A DNA stretch of 9,985 bases from Alphaproteobacteria bacterium. Its GTDB lineage: Bacteria; Pseudomonadota; Alphaproteobacteria; Rhizobiales; Aestuariivirgaceae. The notes beneath the pieces were generated by a model. It had not been told where the DNA came from, made no database searches, and saw nothing but the letters and a program-made list of their open reading frames with translations. The stretch spans positions 1 to 9,985 of the forward strand of contig JAPLOT010000308.1 in assembly GCA_026400595.1 (NCBI GenBank), read 5' to 3'. The position numbers and the translations under genes were made by a program. How positions within the stretch are numbered: the first letter of the stretch is position 1; each line of letters starts with the position of its first letter. This document shows, piece after piece, positions 1 to 6,639 of this stretch.

Positions 1-1
1 T

Positions 2-1366
2 TTCGGCAATCGCGGCAATGTGGCCTTTGTGTTCGCGGTGAGCATCGTTCCATTGCTGCTTGCGGTGGGCGCCGCACTTGATCTGATCCGGGCAAACCAG
101 GCCGAGGATGCCCTTCAGGGCGCGGCAGATGCTGCAGCCCTCGCCGCAGGAGCTTCAGACAGGACGACAGATGCGGATACCGTCGCCATCGCCACAAACT
201 ACGTGCGGAAGAACTTCACCGCCCGGGTAATCGAGGACATCAAGGCGATGACGATCACCAACAACGCCGCCTCAGGCGAAATCACCGTTCAGCTGACCGG
301 CGAAGTCCAGACCACCTTCTTCGGACTCGTCGGCTTTCCCACCTTCAATGTACGGGTGAGTTCCACCGCCAGCCGGGCATCCACCGGACCGCTCGAACTG
401 GTGCTGGCCCTCGACATCACCGGCTCCATGGGCGTGAACGGCAAGATCGACAGTCTCAAGACGGCGTCGACATCGCTCATCGATACCGTCATGATCTCGG
501 ACGATATCTCGGTCGGCATTGTGCCGTTCTCCGACTACATGAACGTCGGCCTCAGCAGGGCAGACGAATTCTGGGTTTCAGTCCCGGACGACGTAACGCG
601 AACCGGTTCGACCTGCGACTACAACTATCCGGACAAGCGCAATTGCGCGATGGTGACGCTGACGTGCTACTCGGATGGCGTTCCGCATAGCTGTGTCGAG
701 GAGCAATGCGAGTACTGGGGCATTCCCGAGAAGACGAACTGCGTCGTCAGCTCAGCAGTCGACACCTGGGATGGATGTGTCGGGGCCCGGGAGGAGTCCC
801 TGCAGGCCACGATCGGCAGCATCACCACGCCCTATCCAGGCGTTCTCAACTCATGTGGAAAGGAATTCCTCCCACTGACGAATGACAGATCCGCCGTTCT
901 GACGAACATCAATCAGCTTTCGACCTACGGCGAGACGAACATACCCTCCGGCCTGATCTGGGGGTGGAACATGCTGACTCCCGAAGAGCCGCTGTCGGAG
1001 GCGCGTTCGGCCGCAGACATGTCCAGCCTCGGTGGCACCAAGGTCCTCGTCCTCATGACCGACGGCGCCAATACGGTGTCGCCCGATGGCACCAACCACT
1101 CGGACTACGCCCCGCATGCCCAGACCTCCTATGGCGACGGAACCTATACCGACACTCTCACATCGACGATCTGCGAGAACATCAAGGCCGACGGCATCCA
1201 GATCTATACTGTTCTGTTCGACGTGTCGGATCCTGGCATCGAGACCATCCTCAGGAACTGCGCGACCTCTCCGGACATGAGTTATGTCGCGGCCGACTCC
1301 GCCGCCCTCATCGCGGCCTTCGAAGCCATCGGCGCACAACTGAAGGAAGTCAGGCTGACGCAGTAG
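2..1366 (+). CDS. TadG-like pilus-assembly protein with von Willebrand factor A domain (5'-truncated by window)
   Basis: The frame is open to the left edge. Codons before the GTG at 20 read FGNRGN, continuing into VAFVFAVSIVPLLLAVGAALD, the typical TadE/TadG amino-terminal anchor, so the true start lies upstream and GTG 20 is not it. Numbered from GTG 20 (448 residues): membrane segment about 2-21; a helical stretch rich in Ala (AADAAALAAG) at 35-44, usual for this family; vWA domain from about 125 to the end. The metal-site motif is D132-I-T-G-S136 (Thr for the usual first Ser), with T307 and D348 (MTDGAN) as likely further ligands. Between the first strands and the core lies an insert with seven Cys (C199, C209, C216, C225, C230, C241, C253) ending in the family motif WDGCV. 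Such proteins are tied to Flp/Tad pilus assembly at the envelope; that role here is inferred, as no other tad gene is visible. Ends 17 bases inside trmL on the other strand. Confidence 0.85.
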   Translation, partial: FGNRGNVAFVFAVSIVPLLLAVGAALDLIRANQAEDALQGAADAAALAAGASDRTTDADTVAIATNYVRKNFTARVIEDIKAMTITNNAASGEITVQLTGEVQTTFFGLVGFPTFNVRVSSTASRASTGPLELVLALDITGSMGVNGKIDSLKTASTSLIDTVMISDDISVGIVPFSDYMNVGLSRADEFWVSVPDDVTRTGSTCDYNYPDKRNCAMVTLTCYSDGVPHSCVEEQCEYWGIPEKTNCVVSSAVDTWDGCVGAREESLQATIGSITTPYPGVLNSCGKEFLPLTNDRSAVLTNINQLSTYGETNIPSGLIWGWNMLTPEEPLSEARSAADMSSLGGTKVLVLMTDGANTVSPDGTNHSDYAPHAQTSYGDGTYTDTLTSTICENIKADGIQIYTVLFDVSDPGIETILRNCATSPDMSYVAADSAALIAAFEAIGAQLKEVRLTQ

Positions 1367-1811
1367 GAAAACCCCCGGTCTGCCGCAGCGCTTCCCCGGT
1401 CACCATCGCGCAGGCCAAGGCGACATTGAGCGATCGCAGGCCGGCGCGCATGGGGATCAGCAGCCTGGCATCTGCAGCCTCATGGACCGCCGGAGGGACG
1501 CCCGCCGATTCGCGGCCGAACAGCAGGATATCCGTGGGCGAGAAGGGGAAGGCTGTATAGGGCTGGTTGGCCCGGGTCGTGAGGAGGACAAGCCGCCGGC
1601 CGGCCGTGGCGGCGCGGAAGGCCTCCCATGAGGTATCCCGTACAACCTTGGCCTGTTCGAGATAGTCCATGCCAGCCCGGCGGAGGCTGGATTCGCTCCA
1701 GTGGAAGCCGGCGGGTTCAATGATTCTGACCGTCACGCCGAAGCAGGCCGCCATCCGCAGGATGGTGGCCGTGTTGGGCGCGATGTCCGGCTGGTAGAGT
1801 GCGATTTCCAT
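1350..1811 (-). CDS. trmL: tRNA (cytidine(34)-2'-O)-methyltransferase, SPOUT family
   Basis: A 153-residue protein, the usual size for TrmL (E. coli about 157). It transfers a methyl group from S-adenosylmethionine to the ribose of the wobble base in certain leucine tRNAs, in the cytoplasm. The three SPOUT motifs are in order: NTATILR (13-19), DILLFGRESAGVP (94-106) and IPMRAGLRSLNVA (119-131), which together form the knotted cofactor pocket. I chose the ATG at 1811-1809 because MEIALYQPDIAPNT is the standard beginning and an AGGA-type ribosome site lies just upstream; the open frame runs to 1970, but those 53 extra codons do not look like protein. It is divergent from petA and convergent with the TadG-like gene, whose last 17 bases it overlaps. 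All key residues look intact. Confidence 0.93.
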   Translation of the reverse strand: MEIALYQPDIAPNTATILRMAACFGVTVRIIEPAGFHWSESSLRRAGMDYLEQAKVVRDTSWEAFRAATAGRRLVLLTTRANQPYTAFPFSPTDILLFGRESAGVPPAVHEAADARLLIPMRAGLRSLNVALACAMVTGEALRQTGGFPTASA

Positions 1812-1929
1812 CGGGTTTTCCTGTCCTGGGCGTAATTTACCGGAGCCATCGAGACCTCTGAACTGCGACACTTGATGGCTAGACTTATGCCGAAGCCAAT
1901 GCCAAAAGGTCGCGGGTTTATGTGCCGGA

Positions 1930-1945
1930 GGGGCTATCCCGCCCC
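1930..1945 (+). other. Short GC-rich hairpin in the petA leader
   Basis: GGGGC (1930-1934) pairs with GCCCC (1941-1945) around a six-base loop, about 40 bases before the petA start. It sits in the 176-base divergent gap between trmL and petA, which must hold the promoters of both genes. I could not find a convincing -35/-10 pair on either strand of that gap. A leader role for this small stem is only a possibility; short GC stems are common by chance in this DNA. Confidence 0.2.
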
Positions 1946-1987
1946 GCACCCGGGGGACGGCGCAGCACAAAAAGGGAATCTACGGAC

Positions 1988-2575
1988 GTGTCCACAGCGG
2001 ATCATTCGGAAGTCAACCGGCGCGACTTTCTTTACATCGCGACCGGCGCTGTCGGTGGTGTCGGCGTTGCGCTGGCTGCCTGGCCTTTCATCAACCAGAT
2101 GAATCCCGACGCATCGGTTCTGGCCATGGCGTCGGTCGAGGTCGATCTGGCGCCCCTGGTCGAAGGCCAGGAAATCACGATCAAGTGGCGCGGCAATCCG
2201 GTGTTCGTGCGCCACCGCACCGAGCCGGAAATCGCAGCTGCCAAGGCGGTGGAGTTGAGCGAGCTTAAGGATCCTCTGGCTCGCAATGCCAACCTGCCTG
2301 ACGGTGATCCGGCAACGGATGTGAACCGCGTGGTCGGCGGCAAGGAGAACATCATCGTCATGATGGGCGTCTGCACCCATCTGGGCTGCGTGCCGATCCG
2401 CAACGAGGGCGACTACGCCGTGGTTGAAGGCAATGCCAAGGTCGGCGGCTGGTTCTGCCCTTGCCACGGCTCACACTACGACACCGCCGGCCGCATTCGC
2501 AGAGGCCCCGCGCCTCAGAACCTGGCAGTGCCGCAGTACAGCTACCTCACCGACACCAAGATCCGCATCGGCTAA
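1988..2575 (+). CDS. petA: Ubiquinol-cytochrome c reductase Rieske iron-sulfur subunit
   Basis: A 195-residue protein that carries the 2Fe-2S cluster accepting electrons from quinol in the bc1 complex and passing them to cytochrome c1, on the periplasmic face of the inner membrane. A twin-arginine motif, NRRDFLY (10-16), precedes one hydrophobic anchor (about 17-35), as expected for Tat-dependent insertion. The cluster motifs are CTHLGC (129-134) and CPCHGS (157-162): C129, H131, C157 and H160 are the ligands, C134 and C159 the disulfide. Length is normal. I chose GTG 1988 because it gives the usual MSTADHSEVNRRDF beginning and has AAAGGGA (1971-1977) ten bases upstream; the same frame is open back to an ATG at 1922 but that extension is unlike the family. 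First gene of the petABC operon, 14 bases before petB. It appears intact, unlike its neighbour. Confidence 0.96.
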   Translation: MSTADHSEVNRRDFLYIATGAVGGVGVALAAWPFINQMNPDASVLAMASVEVDLAPLVEGQEITIKWRGNPVFVRHRTEPEIAAAKAVELSELKDPLARNANLPDGDPATDVNRVVGGKENIIVMMGVCTHLGCVPIRNEGDYAVVEGNAKVGGWFCPCHGSHYDTAGRIRRGPAPQNLAVPQYSYLTDTKIRIG

Positions 2576-2589
2576 GAAGGACAATCCTC

Positions 2590-3237
2590 ATGAGCGGACA
2601 CTCGAGCTATCAGCCCAAGAGCGCCTTCGGAAAGTGGTTCCATGAGCGCCTGCCGATCATGGACATCGTTCATGGCCAGGCACTGGATTTTCCGACCCCG
2701 CGAAACCTCAACTACTGGTGGACCTTCGGCGGCATCCTCGCGGTCATGCTGGTGATCCAGATCGTCACCGGCGTTGTGCTGGTGATGCACTACACCCCGC
2801 CTGTCGACATGGCCTTCCAATCCGTCGAGCACATCATGCGCGACGTGAACTACGGCTGGCTGATGCGCTACATGCACGCAAACGGCGCGTCGATGTTCTT
2901 CATCGCGGTCTACATCCACATGTTCCGCGGCATGTACTACGGCTCCTACAAGGCGCCGCGCGAGATCCTGTGGATGATCGGCGTGGTCATCTATCTGATC
3001 ATGATGGCCACCGCCTTCATGGGCTATGTGCTGCCCTGGGGCCAGATGAGTTTCTGGGGCGCCAAGGTCATCACCAACCTGTTCTCGGCCATTCCCTTCG
3101 TGGGCGATGCCATCACCACCTGGCTGTGGGGCGGTTTCGCGGTCGACAACCCGACCTTGAACCGCTTCATTCATGATGTTCTACGCGGCGTGGGTCTTCT
3201 TCAGCCCGAACTATCTGGGCCATGCCATCAACTATGA
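2590..3237 (+). CDS. petB: Cytochrome b amino-terminal fragment (helices A-C and cd region)
   Basis: Translates as 215 residues. Residues 1-193 are good cytochrome b: amphipathic start, helix A (about 47-67), helix B with H96 and H110 (YMHANG and VYIHMFRG), helix C (about 124-146), the Qo-side PWGQMSFWGA (149-158), and the cd2 region WLWGGFAVDNPTLNRF. The last 22 residues (194-215) are out-of-frame sequence before a stop and resemble nothing. ATG 2590 follows petA closely with AAGAAGGA just upstream. H96 and H110 are one half of the two heme ligand pairs; their partners should be in helix D, which is missing. If made, this would be a three-helix membrane fragment unlikely to be stable. Confidence 0.6.
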   Translation: MSGHSSYQPKSAFGKWFHERLPIMDIVHGQALDFPTPRNLNYWWTFGGILAVMLVIQIVTGVVLVMHYTPPVDMAFQSVEHIMRDVNYGWLMRYMHANGASMFFIAVYIHMFRGMYYGSYKAPREILWMIGVVIYLIMMATAFMGYVLPWGQMSFWGAKVITNLFSAIPFVGDAITTWLWGGFAVDNPTLNRFIHDVLRGVGLLQPELSGPCHQL

Positions 3238-3664
3238 AGTGGCCAATCCGCTCTCGACGCCGGCGCACATCGTTCCCGAATGGTACTACCTGCCGTTCTA
3301 CGCGATCCTGCGTGCCATTCCGGACAAGCTGGGCGGCGTCATCGCGATGTTCGGTTCGATCCTGATCCTCTTCGCGCTGCCCTGGCTCGATACATCGAAG
3401 GTGCGCTCCGGCAATTACCGGCCGCTCTTCAAGGGCTTCTTCTGGATCTTCGTCGTCGTGTGCATCGCCCTCGGCTACCTGGGGTCGAAGCCCGCGGAAG
3501 GCGCCTATGTGATCTGGTCGCGTATCCTGACGGCCTATTACTTCGCGCACTTCCTCGTGATCCTGCCACTGCTCGGACTGCTGGAGAGCCCAAAACCGTT
3601 GCCGGCCTCCATTTCCGACAGCGTGATCGCCAAGAACAAGCCCGCCGCCGTGCCTGCCGAGTGA
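3173..3664 (+). CDS. petB: Cytochrome b carboxy-terminal fragment (helices E-H)
   Basis: 163 residues in frame 2, overlapping the tail of the first fragment by 65 bases. It contains the end of helix E (MMFYAAWVFFSPNYLGH), the quinol-site PEWY motif within TPAHIVPEWYYLPFYAILRAI, and helices F to H (GGVIAMFGSILILFALPW; FFWIFVVVCIALGYLG; AYYFAHFLVILPLLGLLE), ending in a normal tail. The ATG codons at 3173 and 3176 are internal Met codons of the parent gene, with no ribosome site of their own, so independent translation is doubtful. The stop at 3662-3664 precedes petC by 16 bases. Confidence 0.55.
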   Translation: MMFYAAWVFFSPNYLGHAINYEVANPLSTPAHIVPEWYYLPFYAILRAIPDKLGGVIAMFGSILILFALPWLDTSKVRSGNYRPLFKGFFWIFVVVCIALGYLGSKPAEGAYVIWSRILTAYYFAHFLVILPLLGLLESPKPLPASISDSVIAKNKPAAVPAE

Positions 3665-3680
3665 ATTGGGGGATAGAAAG

Positions 3681-4502
3681 ATGACATTGCTCAAGACACT
3701 CAGCATCGCACTTGTGGGCCTTGGCCTGCTTGGTGGAGCGGCCCAGGCAGCGGGAAGCCAGAAGCCTGCCCGCGACGTGAGCTTCTCCTTCGAGGGTCCC
3801 TTCGGCACCTTCGACCGCGCGCAACTGCAACGCGGCTACAAGGTCTACAAGGAAGTCTGCGCCGCCTGCCACTCCATGCATTTCGTGTCCTTCCGCAACC
3901 TGTCCCAGCCGGGCGGGCCCGGGTTTACCGAAGAACAGGTGAAGGTACTCGCAGCCGAGTACACGATCCAGGATGGACCAGGCGAAGACGGCGAGATGTT
4001 CGAGCGCGCGCGCCTGCCGCAGGACCGTTTCCCCGATCCATTCCCCAATGAACAGGCGGCGCGGGTGGCCAACGGCGGCGCCTATCCTCCGGACCTGTCG
4101 CTGATCACCAAGTCGCGGCCCGGCTGGTACGGCACCTTCAACCAGCTGTTCAACGGCATCGGCGGACCGGAATATGTCTATTCCCTGCTGACCGGCTATG
4201 AGGAGCCCCCAGCCGAACTTGCCGCCGAGGCGCCGGAAGGCAAGAGCTACAATCCCTACTTCGCCGCCGGCCACTGGATCGGCATGCCCGCGCCGTTGAC
4301 CGACGACCAGGTGACCTATGACGACGGCACGCCCGCGACCGTCGATCAGATGGCCAAGGACGTGGCAGCCTTCATGGCCTGGACGGCCGAGCCGAAGATG
4401 GAAGAGCGCAAAAGGCTTGGCTTCATGGTGATGATCTATCTGGCGGTGCTGGCCTTGTTGCTCTATCTCGTCAAGAAGCGCCTGTGGGCGAAGGAGCACT
4501 GA
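3681..4502 (+). CDS. petC: Cytochrome c1, heme subunit of the bc1 complex
   Basis: A 273-residue precursor that takes electrons from the Rieske protein and gives them to soluble or membrane cytochrome c; the heme domain is periplasmic. A Sec signal peptide (1-23, AQA before the likely cleavage) is followed by the CAACH heme-binding site (C60, C63, H64) and the probable axial Met M202 in GHWIGMPAPL. A single carboxy-terminal membrane helix lies at about 247-264, followed by a basic tail. ATG 3681 is preferred over the in-frame TTG 3666 because it starts the signal peptide properly and has GGGGGA (3668-3673) seven bases upstream. Last gene of the petABC operon, 16 bases after petB. It is a separate gene, not fused to cytochrome b as in the fbcH arrangement of Bradyrhizobium. 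The sequence appears whole. Confidence 0.96.
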   Translation: MTLLKTLSIALVGLGLLGGAAQAAGSQKPARDVSFSFEGPFGTFDRAQLQRGYKVYKEVCAACHSMHFVSFRNLSQPGGPGFTEEQVKVLAAEYTIQDGPGEDGEMFERARLPQDRFPDPFPNEQAARVANGGAYPPDLSLITKSRPGWYGTFNQLFNGIGGPEYVYSLLTGYEEPPAELAAEAPEGKSYNPYFAAGHWIGMPAPLTDDQVTYDDGTPATVDQMAKDVAAFMAWTAEPKMEERKRLGFMVMIYLAVLALLLYLVKKRLWAKEH

Positions 4503-4520
4503 ACCAGCTCATCCAATGAC

Positions 4521-4547
4521 AAAAGGCCCGGATCGTCCGGGCCTTTT
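4521..4547 (+). terminator. Rho-independent terminator of the petABC operon
   Basis: A perfect 12-base-pair stem, AAAAGGCCCGGA (4521-4532) and TCCGGGCCTTTT (4536-4547), with a three-base loop TCG. The descending arm ends in a run of four T. It begins 18 bases after the petC stop and separates the operon from mtnP, which therefore probably has its own promoter. Confidence 0.92.
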
Positions 4548-4597
4548 CGTTTCTGCGGGCCTCGTGCATTCTCGTATCGGCACAGGAGTGGGGCGAC

Positions 4598-5470
4598 ATG
4601 GTCAAGACGGTTCTCGGCATCATCGGCGGGTCGGGCGTCTACGATATCGAGATGGACGATGCCCGTTGGGAAGCGGCGAGATCGCCCTGGGGTGAGCCGT
4701 CCGATCAGCTGCGTCGTGGCGAGATCGGCGGGCTGCCGGTGGTGTTCCTGCCGCGCCATGGTCGCGGTCATGTCCATTCGCCGAGCACCATCAACTACCG
4801 TGCAAACATCGACGCGATGAAGCGGGCCGGGGTGACCGATCTCGTCTCATTGTCGGCGGTGGGTTCGCTGAAGGAGGAATTGCCGCCGGGGACATTCGTT
4901 CTGGTCGATCAATTCATCGACCGGACCTTTGCGCGCGAGAAGAGCTTCTTCGGCACTGGCTGCGTGGGACATGTGCCGTTCTCGCATCCGGTCTCGCCCC
5001 TGCTGCAGGCGGCGGTCGCACGGGCGCTGGCGGCCGAGAAGCTGAGGCACGCCATCGGGGGAACCTATGTCGTCATGGAAGGCCCGCAGTTCTCCACCCT
5101 GGCCGAGTCGCGGCTCTACCGGTCGTGGGATGCACATGTCATCGGCATGACCAACATGCCAGAAGCCAAGCTCGCGCGTGAGGCGGAGATCTGTTACTGC
5201 ACGGTCGCCATGGTGACCGACTATGACTCCTGGCACGAAGAGCACGGCACGGTCGATGTTGCCAAGGTGATCGCCGTGATGCAGTCAAATTCCGGCAATG
5301 CGCGGCGCCTCGTGCGGCGGATCGCCCACGACCTGCCGCGGGACCATCAACCATGCCCCATCGGCTCCGACCGGGCGCTTGAACATGCCATCATGACGGC
5401 GCCGGCGAAGCGCGATCCGGCCTTGCTGGCGAAGCTCGATGCCGTGGCAGGGCGGGTGCTGAAGCGGTAG
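4598..5470 (+). CDS. mtnP: S-methyl-5'-thioadenosine phosphorylase
   Basis: A 290-residue PNP/MTAP-family enzyme that splits methylthioadenosine, a by-product of polyamine and other SAM-dependent pathways, with phosphate into adenine and methylthioribose-1-phosphate in the cytoplasm. Visible motifs: GIIGGSGVYD (7-16) with the phosphate-binding Ser, RHGRGH (53-58), NYRANIDAM (66-74), SAVGSLKE (86-93), the family signature YVVMEGPQFSTLAES (157-171), IGMTNMPEAKLARE (182-195), and TDYDSW (207-212). The Asp pair D208/D210 points to 6-aminopurine substrates rather than guanosine or inosine. ATG 4598 has AGGAG at 4584-4588. It lies just after the petABC terminator and its stop touches the stop of the DUF922 gene on the other strand. 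The salvage partner apt is not in the window. Intact, normal length. Confidence 0.95.
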   Translation: MVKTVLGIIGGSGVYDIEMDDARWEAARSPWGEPSDQLRRGEIGGLPVVFLPRHGRGHVHSPSTINYRANIDAMKRAGVTDLVSLSAVGSLKEELPPGTFVLVDQFIDRTFAREKSFFGTGCVGHVPFSHPVSPLLQAAVARALAAEKLRHAIGGTYVVMEGPQFSTLAESRLYRSWDAHVIGMTNMPEAKLAREAEICYCTVAMVTDYDSWHEEHGTVDVAKVIAVMQSNSGNARRLVRRIAHDLPRDHQPCPIGSDRALEHAIMTAPAKRDPALLAKLDAVAGRVLKR

Positions 5471-6085
5471 CTACTGTGCCGCGGCGGCGCGCGTGTTGCT
5501 TGAACTGCGCTTGTAGACCAGCTGAACGAAGGGATGCTTCATCAGCTTCTTCTGCTCGGCCAGATCAAATGCATCATGTTTCTTCGAGCAGGCTGCGCGG
5601 GTCTGCTCCCAGAGCTTCTCGGCCTTGGCATCGGCTTCGTCGCAGGACTTCGCCTTGATCGCCCGCACCTTGCGCTCCATTTCGGCAGCGCATTCGAGCC
5701 AGATCGAACGGTGGGTTTCCTCATGCTTCTTGAGGAAGCTGGAGAACTGCTTCCAGCGTTCGCGATCGGCGCTGGCCAGTGCCTTCTCGTTCTTGATCTT
5801 GGGCAGCTTGATCACGAAATCCAGACGGAGCTGATAGTCCTCGATCCGGCAAGACTTGGACTGCATCAGCTTGCCGTCCTGCCGCGTTGTCGCCGTCGTT
5901 GCGGCATAGGCCTTGGCGCCATTCACGCGCGGCCCCTTGTTGAGCATGGCCTTGTAGATGGATTCGGCAGAGTTCCCGCCAACAGTATAGTAAGTGTATT
6001 TGGTGGAGTGAGCTGGTTTCGCTTCTGCGAAATCCGGAAACAGAACAAGCACTGCTGCGGCGACCAGTATGCCCGGCTTCATCAT
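5471..6085 (-). CDS. Predicted secreted zinc-dependent protease, DUF922 type
   Basis: 204 residues. A Sec signal peptide spans about 1-22 (hydrophobic ILVAAAVLVLF, cleavage after AEA), so the product should be periplasmic or secreted. The central domain holds a zinc-protease motif HEETH (121-125) in the context FLKKHEETHRSIW; H170 in KKHDAFD is a plausible third metal ligand. Four Cys (C79, C132, C148, C166) could form two disulfides. The layout fits the DUF922 family of predicted secreted proteases; no substrate is known to me and protease activity is inferred from the motif only. ATG 6085 is chosen (a second ATG follows at 6082) because GAGAGGGA lies five bases upstream on the minus strand; an in-frame TTG at 6130 would spoil the signal peptide. 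The stop codon directly abuts that of mtnP. It seems to be a single-gene unit. Confidence 0.8.
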   Translation of the reverse strand: MMKPGILVAAAVLVLFPDFAEAKPAHSTKYTYYTVGGNSAESIYKAMLNKGPRVNGAKAYAATTATTRQDGKLMQSKSCRIEDYQLRLDFVIKLPKIKNEKALASADRERWKQFSSFLKKHEETHRSIWLECAAEMERKVRAIKAKSCDEADAKAEKLWEQTRAACSKKHDAFDLAEQKKLMKHPFVQLVYKRSSSNTRAAAAQ

Positions 6086-6106
6086 GCAAATCCCTCTCGT
6101 CCCGCC

Positions 6107-6135
6107 AGTATTGGCAGGCTTTTGCGACAAATCAA
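6107..6135 (-). promoter_or_regulatory. Possible sigma70-type promoter for the DUF922 gene
   Basis: On the minus strand TTGATT (plus positions 6130-6135) and AATACT (6107-6112) are 17 bases apart, each matching four of six consensus bases. Transcription would start near 6100, giving a leader of about 15 bases that just contains the ribosome site at 6091-6098. The match is modest and the leader short. Confidence 0.3.
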
Positions 6136-6300
6136 GTTACGACTGGCGCAAGAATCTGCCCTCTTGCCCGTAACATGGCTCTGCCTCATACTTACTCAGC
6201 GTCCGGGTTCTCCCCGGCGCGGCGGTGCGGCTGTTCAGGTCCCGGCGAGGCGGACAGGTCTCGCAGGGTTGGGTGGCCATCCGGTAGTTTGCCTTCGCGT

Positions 6301-6323
6301 GGCCGGGCGTCCAAAGCCCGGTC
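6301..6323 (+). other. Hairpin in the leader of the cold-shock gene
   Basis: GGCCGGGC (6301-6308) pairs with GCCCGGTC (6316-6323), eight pairs including one G-U, around a seven-base loop. It lies about 42 bases before the cold-shock start in a 279-base gap that holds no gene I can support. Cold-shock mRNAs often carry structured leaders; a thermosensing role here is inference only, and I found no clear promoter on the plus strand of the gap. Confidence 0.3.
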
Positions 6324-6364
6324 CTGTGGATGCTTGGGATAAGCGATCAGGAGACGTGCTTCCA

Positions 6365-6577
6365 ATGCGCCAGAACGGCACGGTGAAGTTCTTCAATCAG
6401 GCCAAGGGTTACGGTTTCATTTCTCCGGAAGGCGGCGGCAAGGATGTGTTCGTGCACATCACGGCCGTGCAGCGATCCGGGATTCCAGAGCTGAACGAAG
6501 GCCAGAAGATCAGCTTCGAAGTCCAGGACGACAAGAAGGGGCGGGGCCTCCAGGCGGTCGAACTACAGCTGATTTAG
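6365..6577 (+). CDS. Cold-shock domain protein (CspA family)
   Basis: A 70-residue, single-domain RNA/DNA-binding protein of the CspA type, which binds single-stranded nucleic acid and loosens mRNA structure. Both RNA-binding motifs are present: KGYGFIS (14-20) and DVFVHIT (27-33), within the family beginning NGTVKFFNQAKGYGF. Length is that of a complete five-strand barrel. ATG 6365 has AGGAGA (6349-6354) ten bases upstream. The same frame is open far upstream, to 5534, but that stretch is the antisense of the DUF922 gene and not part of this protein. It appears to be transcribed alone from the gap before it; whether cold induces it cannot be told from the sequence. Confidence 0.94.
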   Translation: MRQNGTVKFFNQAKGYGFISPEGGGKDVFVHITAVQRSGIPELNEGQKISFEVQDDKKGRGLQAVELQLI

Positions 6578-6639
6578 CCTGCTTCGCCTCCTGTCCGTCA
6601 TGTGTTATCCAAGGACATGGGGTAAGCTGGCACAGCACT

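Larger units (their letters stand above)
2590..3664 (+). pseudogene. petB: Cytochrome b of the bc1 complex, broken by internal deletion and frameshift
   Basis: Two open frames together spell a cytochrome b missing its middle. The first (from ATG 2590, frame 1) matches the family through DNPTLNRF, ending at 3169. From about 3170 the homology continues in frame 2 with FMMFYAAWVFFSPNYLGH and runs to the stop at 3662-3664. In normal proteins NRF is followed by helix D (SLHYLLPF... LHVWALH type), the DE loop and the start of helix E; none of these is present. About 356 residues remain of an expected 420 or so, so roughly 65 codons are gone. The frame change implies a net loss of 3n+2 bases. The lost helix D carries one His of each heme pair, so even a frame-corrected product could not bind its two b hemes properly. 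petA and petC on either side are intact, so this is either a recent lesion or an assembly error. Confidence 0.85.

Noticed and set aside
1812..1970. Longer trmL starting at 1970
   Set aside because: The extra 53 codons lie in the divergent promoter gap and do not resemble TrmL; ATG 1811 gives the normal beginning and has a ribosome site.
1812..1987. A sigma70 promoter for petA or trmL in the divergent gap
   Set aside because: TTGATG (1872-1877) and a few AT-rich hexamers occur, but no pair had acceptable spacing and match on either strand.
2572..3174. A 200-residue minus-strand reading frame over petB
   Set aside because: His/Asp-rich antisense product typical of a GC-rich gene's opposite strand; no family resemblance.
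2590..3664. Programmed ribosomal frameshift joining the two cytochrome b frames
   Set aside because: A frameshift at 3170 would only join the existing parts; helix D and the DE loop are absent from the DNA in every frame, so the product would still lack a pair of heme ligands. No slippery run is present either.
3429..4499. A 356-residue minus-strand reading frame across petC
   Set aside because: It is the mirror of the well-supported petC frame, made open by high GC; it is His/Arg-rich and resembles no family.
5534..6577. A 347-residue plus-strand reading frame ending in the cold-shock domain, suggesting a long amino-terminal extension
   Set aside because: The first part is antisense to the DUF922 gene and has no protein-like character; ATG 6365 has its own ribosome site and gives a standard-length cold-shock protein.
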